DNA of 10,274 nucleotides from Candidatus Poribacteria bacterium (GTDB lineage: Bacteria > Poribacteria > WGA-4E > GCA-2687025), in assembly GCA_002687025.1 (NCBI GenBank), contig NYZG01000221.1, positions 1-10,274 on the forward strand. Direction: 5' to 3'. Under the pieces are notes generated by a model. The model ran no database searches. It worked only from the letters and a program-made list of their open reading frames with translations, and had not been told where the DNA came from. Each line of letters starts with the position of its first letter. Position 1 is the first letter of the stretch. Shown piece after piece: positions 7,392-10,274 of this stretch. A program made the translations under genes and the position numbers.

Positions 7392-7562
7392 GTCGCTGGC
7401 CCTGTCGCTCCCCGCGGTCATGGACTCCCTCTGGCAACGGTCTCACAACGCTCCCCGCGGGCGCCGGGCATCACGCGCACTCCGCCGCGCCAGCGCCCCA
7501 CTCTCCCATGGATGCGGACGTGCCCTGTGACCCGGCCACCGAAGCGCCGACAAGCCCGAGAA

Positions 7563-7589
7563 GCGGGCGGCCCGCCCTCGCAGGCGGGC
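7563..7589. other. GC-rich hairpin with two mutually exclusive pairings
   Basis: GCCCGCC (7570-7576) pairs with GGCGGGC (7583-7589). The same left arm can instead pair with GCGGGC (7563-7568). In DNA this GC-rich such competition may be chance. Confidence 0.3.
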
Positions 7590-7648
7590 GCCACCATGTC
7601 AGCGCAGCCGCAAATGGCGGCGCAAGTGAAAAAAACGACAACCGGCCC

Positions 7649-7677
7649 TTGCACATCCCTTTTTCGGTGTCTATTAC
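7649..7677 (+). promoter_or_regulatory. Promoter candidate for the HExxH-molybdoenzyme unit
   Basis: TTGCAC (7649-7654) and TATTAC (7672-7677) are spaced by 17 bases inside the only AT-rich pocket of the interval, with an A7 run (7629-7635) placed like an UP element. Matches to sigma-70 consensus are 3/6 and 4/6. If real, it implies an untranslated leader of roughly 235 bases before 7919. Confidence 0.25.
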
Positions 7678-7696
7678 TGCGAATTAGGAGTCCGTT

Positions 7697-7714
7697 GTCC
7701 TCAGTTTCGAGGAC
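7697..7714 (+). other. Leader hairpin GTCCTC/GAGGAC
   Basis: GTCCTC (7697-7702) and GAGGAC (7709-7714) pair perfectly around AGTTTC. It lies just downstream of the promoter candidate and would form the first stem of the transcript leader. CCTGA (7750-7754) with TCAGG (7783-7787), enclosing TTGC/GCAA, could form a second, weaker stem. Confidence 0.3.
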
Positions 7715-7807
7715 CTTCGTCGGGATACGTATCGGTGGGATAGGGACGGCCTGAGTTTGCCGACTGCATACGCAAGACCGCTTCAGGACATGAGCGCGCC
7801 TCGGCGG

Positions 7808-7821
7808 GAGCCCATGGGCTC
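7808..7821. promoter_or_regulatory. 14-bp perfect palindrome, possible operator
   Basis: GAGCCCATGGGCTC is a complete palindrome with no spacer, 97 bases upstream of the start at 7919. It has the size of a dimeric repressor site. A 10-bp palindrome GATACGTATC lies at 7724-7733. No regulator gene is present in the window. Confidence 0.3.
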
Positions 7822-7833
7822 TGTGCTGTGGGA

Positions 7834-7891
7834 GTCGGCCGACATGCGCTCGCGCTGGCGTTCGCCGTCTCGGAATACGTCGGAAACCGAC
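7834..7891. promoter_or_regulatory. Two inverted repeats sharing the GTCGG half-site
   Basis: GTCGGCCGAC (7834-7843) and GTCGG-AAA-CCGAC (7879-7891) use the same 5-base arms with spacers of 0 and 3 bases. They lie 45 bases apart, just before the ribosome-binding site at 7908-7912. This could be a repeated regulator site or a small RNA stem close to the start codon. Confidence 0.3.
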
Positions 7892-7918
7892 ACATACCAA
7901 CGCGTGTAGGAGCCGCCG

Positions 7919-8974
7919 ATGCGGGGAATGGAGAATCTCGTCCACCTGTTCAGGATAGGCGAGTCCTCTATCTCTCTGTGCGTTGAGAAGCGCCTGACGG
8001 AGCGCATCGTGCGTCAGAAGATGGACGACGCGCTGCGCCAGGGCGATCCCAGCTTCCAGGACGCCTACCACGGACATGCGGACGCCCTTTACGACGGCCC
8101 GGAACGCGGCCGCGAGGGCGAGTTCGCGAAGATGCACGCCTCCCTGTTCGAGGAGTGGGGTTTCGTCGCGCTCTTCGGCGACCTGTGTGCCGAGTTCCCG
8201 GCGTTGGCAGACGCGACGCATCAGATATTCGTCGCTTCGGCGGCCTCGAACCGCGACGAATCCGTCGATCTCGACCGGCGAGCCGCCGATTCTGACGCGG
8301 ACAAGCAGCACGTCCAAGAACGCGTAATCGGCAACCGCCTCACGCTGCCGCGCTTCTCCGACCCCGACGCCCTCCGCCGACATCTTCGGCACGAGTGGTC
8401 GCACCTGGACGACATGCTGAATCCCGATTTCCGCTTCGCCGGGCGGTCGCCCTGGGGTCATCTCCCGCCGAGCGAGGAGAACGTGCTGCGAGAGCGGTAC
8501 CGCGCCCTATGGTGCGCCTCCATCGACGGACGCATCGAGCAGAGCGGCCGCGAGCCGGGACAGCCACTGAAGCGGCGGCGAGCCGAATTCGACAAGCTCT
8601 TCCGCAAGTTCCCGGAGACGTGGCGCGATGGCGTGTTCGCCCAGTTGTGGGACGGCCCGGTCCCCACGCACGCCGAGTTGCTCTCGATGGCGGACAGCCG
8701 CGCGGCGTTCGAAGCCTATGCGGACGCCGATCCCGACGCAGACGACGCCGTAGACGCGATCCCCGTCTCGGTCGGAGACGCGTGCCCCCTGTGCCGGTTC
8801 CCGACCCACCAATGGATATTGCCGACCGTGCCGACCGATACCGGGCGCGGCTTCGTGGAGGGAGACGCTGACGTCCTCGCCCGGATCGACGCCCACTACG
8901 AGAGCTGGAACCCCTCATATGGCGTTTGCGAACGCTGCTACGAACGCCACGAAACAGAATCCATCGTTGCCTGA
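7919..8974 (+). CDS. Uncharacterised HExxH / zinc-ribbon protein upstream of a molybdoenzyme
   Basis: 351 residues from ATG 7919, with AGGAG (7908-7912) six bases upstream; a second ATG at 7928 is less well placed. I do not recognise the family. The N-terminal third looks helical and charged. The middle has RFSDPDALRRHLRHEWSHLDDM, in which H158-E159-x-x-H162 is an HExxH metal motif followed by D165 (HExxHxxD) as a possible third ligand. After an acidic Asp/Ala-rich linker (about 265-280), the C-terminus carries C289-P-L-C292 and C337-E-R-C340, a four-cysteine pattern typical of a zinc ribbon. No signal peptide or membrane segment is visible, so it is probably cytoplasmic. It ends 21 bases before a Tat-exported NarG-like enzyme, so it is likely co-transcribed. 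A role in assembly, proofreading or proteolytic maturation before export is inferred. It does not resemble the NarJ/TorD chaperones in any motif I know. Codon use matches the neighbours. Confidence 0.8.
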   Translation: MRGMENLVHLFRIGESSISLCVEKRLTERIVRQKMDDALRQGDPSFQDAYHGHADALYDGPERGREGEFAKMHASLFEEWGFVALFGDLCAEFPALADATHQIFVASAASNRDESVDLDRRAADSDADKQHVQERVIGNRLTLPRFSDPDALRRHLRHEWSHLDDMLNPDFRFAGRSPWGHLPPSEENVLRERYRALWCASIDGRIEQSGREPGQPLKRRRAEFDKLFRKFPETWRDGVFAQLWDGPVPTHAELLSMADSRAAFEAYADADPDADDAVDAIPVSVGDACPLCRFPTHQWILPTVPTDTGRGFVEGDADVLARIDAHYESWNPSYGVCERCYERHETESIVA

Positions 8975-8995
8975 TAGAACCCACGAGGAGTCACG

Positions 8996-10274
8996 ATGAG
9001 CATCAAACGACGTGAGTTTCTCCAAGCGGCCGGGGTGCTGACCGGGTCGCTGATGCTGACGCCCGTCAAAGGGCGCGCGCAGCAGCTCAAGTCCGTAATC
9101 GACGTGCCGAATCCGCTGGAGCACTACCCGAACCGGGGTTGGGAAGCGGTCTACCGCGACCAGTACGCGTACGACCGGAAGTTCAAGTGGGTCTGCTCGC
9201 CCAACTGCACGCATGCCTGCCGAATGTGGGCGTTCGAGCGCAACGGCATCGTGACCCGCATCGAGTCGGCGTACGACATGCAGAGGTACTCCGACCTCTA
9301 CGGCAACACCGCGACGCCGAACTGGAACCCGCGCGGCTGCAACAAGGGATACTCCTTCGCCCGCCGAGTCTACGGCCCCTATCGCCTGCGCTACCCGATC
9401 ATGCGCAAGGGCTGGAAGCGCTGGGCCGACGACGGCTTCCCATACCTCACAGAGCAGCTGCGGTCGGAATACCTGTTCGACGCCCGCGCGTCCGACTCGT
9501 TCGTCCGCGTCAAGTGGGACGATGCGTTCCAATACATCGCGCGCGGCTACGAGGCGATCGCGACGACATACAGCGGCGACGAAGGCGCGAAGCGTCTCAT
9601 CGAGCAGGGCTACGAGCCCGAGATGGTCGATGAGATGGGCGGCGCCGGCACGCGAACGCTGAAGTTCCGTGGCGGCATGGGTCTGCTGGGTGTGTTCGGC
9701 AAGTACGGCATGTACCGCCTCGCCAACTCCACGGCCCTGCTCGACTCGAAGATCCGCCAGGTCGGCTCCGACGAGGCCCGCGCCGGTCGCACATGGTCCA
9801 ACTACACGTGGCACGGCGACCAGGCCCCCGGACATCCGTGGGTGCACGGCCTGCAGGCCAGCGACTGTGACTTCAACGATCTGCGCTTCTCAAAGCTCAT
9901 CATCATGTCCGGCAAGAACCTTGTCGAGAACAAGATGGCGGACTCGCACTTCTTCATCGAGTGCATGGAGCGAGGCGCGAAGATCGTCGTCATCAGCCCG
10001 GAATACGGGGCGCCGTCGACGAAGGCCGACTACTGGCTGCCGATTCGCCCCAACAGCGACACCGCGCTGTTCCTGGGCATCACCAAGTGGATGATCGACA
10101 ACGGGAAGTACGACGCGGACTTCGTCAAGCAGTTCACGGACTTCCCGCTCCTGGTCCGCACGGACACCCTGAAGCGGCTCAAGCCGCAGGACATCATCGA
10201 GGGTTACGAGAACCAGGACATCTCCGATGGCGCCAGCTACCAGACGCATGGCCTGACCGAAGAGCAGCGGCAGC
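8996..10274 (+). CDS. Tat-exported molybdopterin oxidoreductase, NarG-like (type II DMSO reductase family), 3' truncated
   Basis: Starts at ATG 8996 with AGGAG (8986-8990) five bases upstream and runs open to the window end (426 codons). The N-terminus MSIKRREFLQAAG is a twin-arginine signal (R5-R6, F8, L9) with probable cleavage after GRA (A28), placing the mature enzyme outside the cytoplasmic membrane. C67-x3-C71-x3-C75 and C115 (in RGCNKG) are positioned as the [4Fe-4S] FS0 ligands. NarG has HxxxCxxxC here, so the first ligand is Cys instead of His. YTWHGDQAPGHP (about 270-281) aligns with the NarG segment holding the molybdenum-ligand aspartate; D275 would be that ligand. Downstream SKLIIMSGKNLVENKMADSH and IVVISPEY follow the bis-MGD binding fold. 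The substrate could be nitrate, nitrite, another oxyanion or a hydrocarbon, and the fragment does not decide. An Fe-S beta subunit is expected downstream. Confidence 0.9.
   Translation, partial: MSIKRREFLQAAGVLTGSLMLTPVKGRAQQLKSVIDVPNPLEHYPNRGWEAVYRDQYAYDRKFKWVCSPNCTHACRMWAFERNGIVTRIESAYDMQRYSDLYGNTATPNWNPRGCNKGYSFARRVYGPYRLRYPIMRKGWKRWADDGFPYLTEQLRSEYLFDARASDSFVRVKWDDAFQYIARGYEAIATTYSGDEGAKRLIEQGYEPEMVDEMGGAGTRTLKFRGGMGLLGVFGKYGMYRLANSTALLDSKIRQVGSDEARAGRTWSNYTWHGDQAPGHPWVHGLQASDCDFNDLRFSKLIIMSGKNLVENKMADSHFFIECMERGAKIVVISPEYGAPSTKADYWLPIRPNSDTALFLGITKWMIDNGKYDADFVKQFTDFPLLVRTDTLKRLKPQDIIEGYENQDISDGASYQTHGLTEEQRQ

Larger units (their letters stand above)
7310..7918. other. Gene-free interval with hairpins, AT-rich pocket and palindromes
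   Basis: I see no convincing gene in these 609 bases. Possible frames lack a Shine-Dalgarno site and give arginine/proline/alanine-rich translations without recognisable motifs. The left part (7325-7391) has two hairpins ending the previous operon. The middle (about 7440-7600) is very GC-rich with one further hairpin. From about 7625 to 7690 the composition turns AT-rich (an A7 run at 7629-7635, a T5 run at 7660-7664), suggesting a promoter region. The right part (7697-7891) contains several inverted repeats that could be operators or a structured leader for the gene at 7919. No tRNA, rRNA or CRISPR pattern is visible. Confidence 0.6.

Noticed and set aside
7328..7687. A 119-codon open frame in the intergenic interval
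   Set aside because: It starts inside the terminator hairpin, has no Shine-Dalgarno site and gives a biased translation without motifs. It most likely stays open because of high GC.
7697..7714. TTTCGA loop resembling a tRNA T-arm
   Set aside because: No acceptor, D or anticodon arms can be folded around it, and the stem-loop sizes (6 bp, 6 bases) do not fit a T-arm.
7418..8461. A long minus-strand open frame overlapping the HExxH gene
   Set aside because: The plus-strand gene has a good ribosome-binding site, metal-binding motifs and the expected GC-rich third positions. The antisense frame spans non-coding DNA and shows no recognisable domain.

Overview
The window reads as high-GC bacterial DNA. 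All six substantial genes lie on the + strand and strongly prefer G or C at third codon positions. The best taxonomic clue is the C-terminal tail of the large gene at 1800-5039, which carries NYPNPFNPETW followed by GYRAAGAYRTRD, YWDGRNDRGEGVA and a final REMQRLVVQK. I know this tail as a recurrent sorting-type module of Candidatus Poribacteria and close relatives. The assignment to Poribacteria or a neighbouring lineage is inference from memory, not a search.

Layout. Positions 1-552 hold the C-terminal 183 residues of an FAD-linked oxidase of the GlcD/alkyl-DHAP synthase type. It is followed after a short gap by a two-cluster ferredoxin-type Fe-S protein (567-1670) laid out like GlcF/HdrD. 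These two look like a redox pair. The Fe-S protein has kept both [4Fe-4S] motifs, but every cysteine expected in its two CCG-type domains is gone. Next comes a 1079-residue exported protein (1800-5039) made of a signal peptide, a seven-bladed WD40 propeller, a CBM9-like domain, a duplicated 'LPAG' type region and the C-terminal sorting module.

A compact two-gene unit follows: a UPF0261/Tm-1-like protein (5190-6416) and a creatininase-family amidohydrolase (6431-7309), closed by a strong hairpin at 7325-7354. A 609-bp gene-free interval (7310-7918) has several inverted repeats, an AT-rich pocket with a weak promoter candidate, and three short perfect palindromes.

The last unit is a 351-residue protein I do not recognise (7919-8974), with an HExxH motif and a C-terminal four-cysteine zinc-ribbon pattern. 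Twenty-one bases later begins a Tat-exported molybdopterin oxidoreductase of the NarG-like (type II DMSO reductase) family (8996 to the window end, truncated). The tight spacing suggests that the unknown protein serves the molybdoenzyme, for example in maturation or quality control. The most interesting items are the cysteine-stripped CCG domains and the HExxH/zinc-ribbon partner of the molybdoenzyme.
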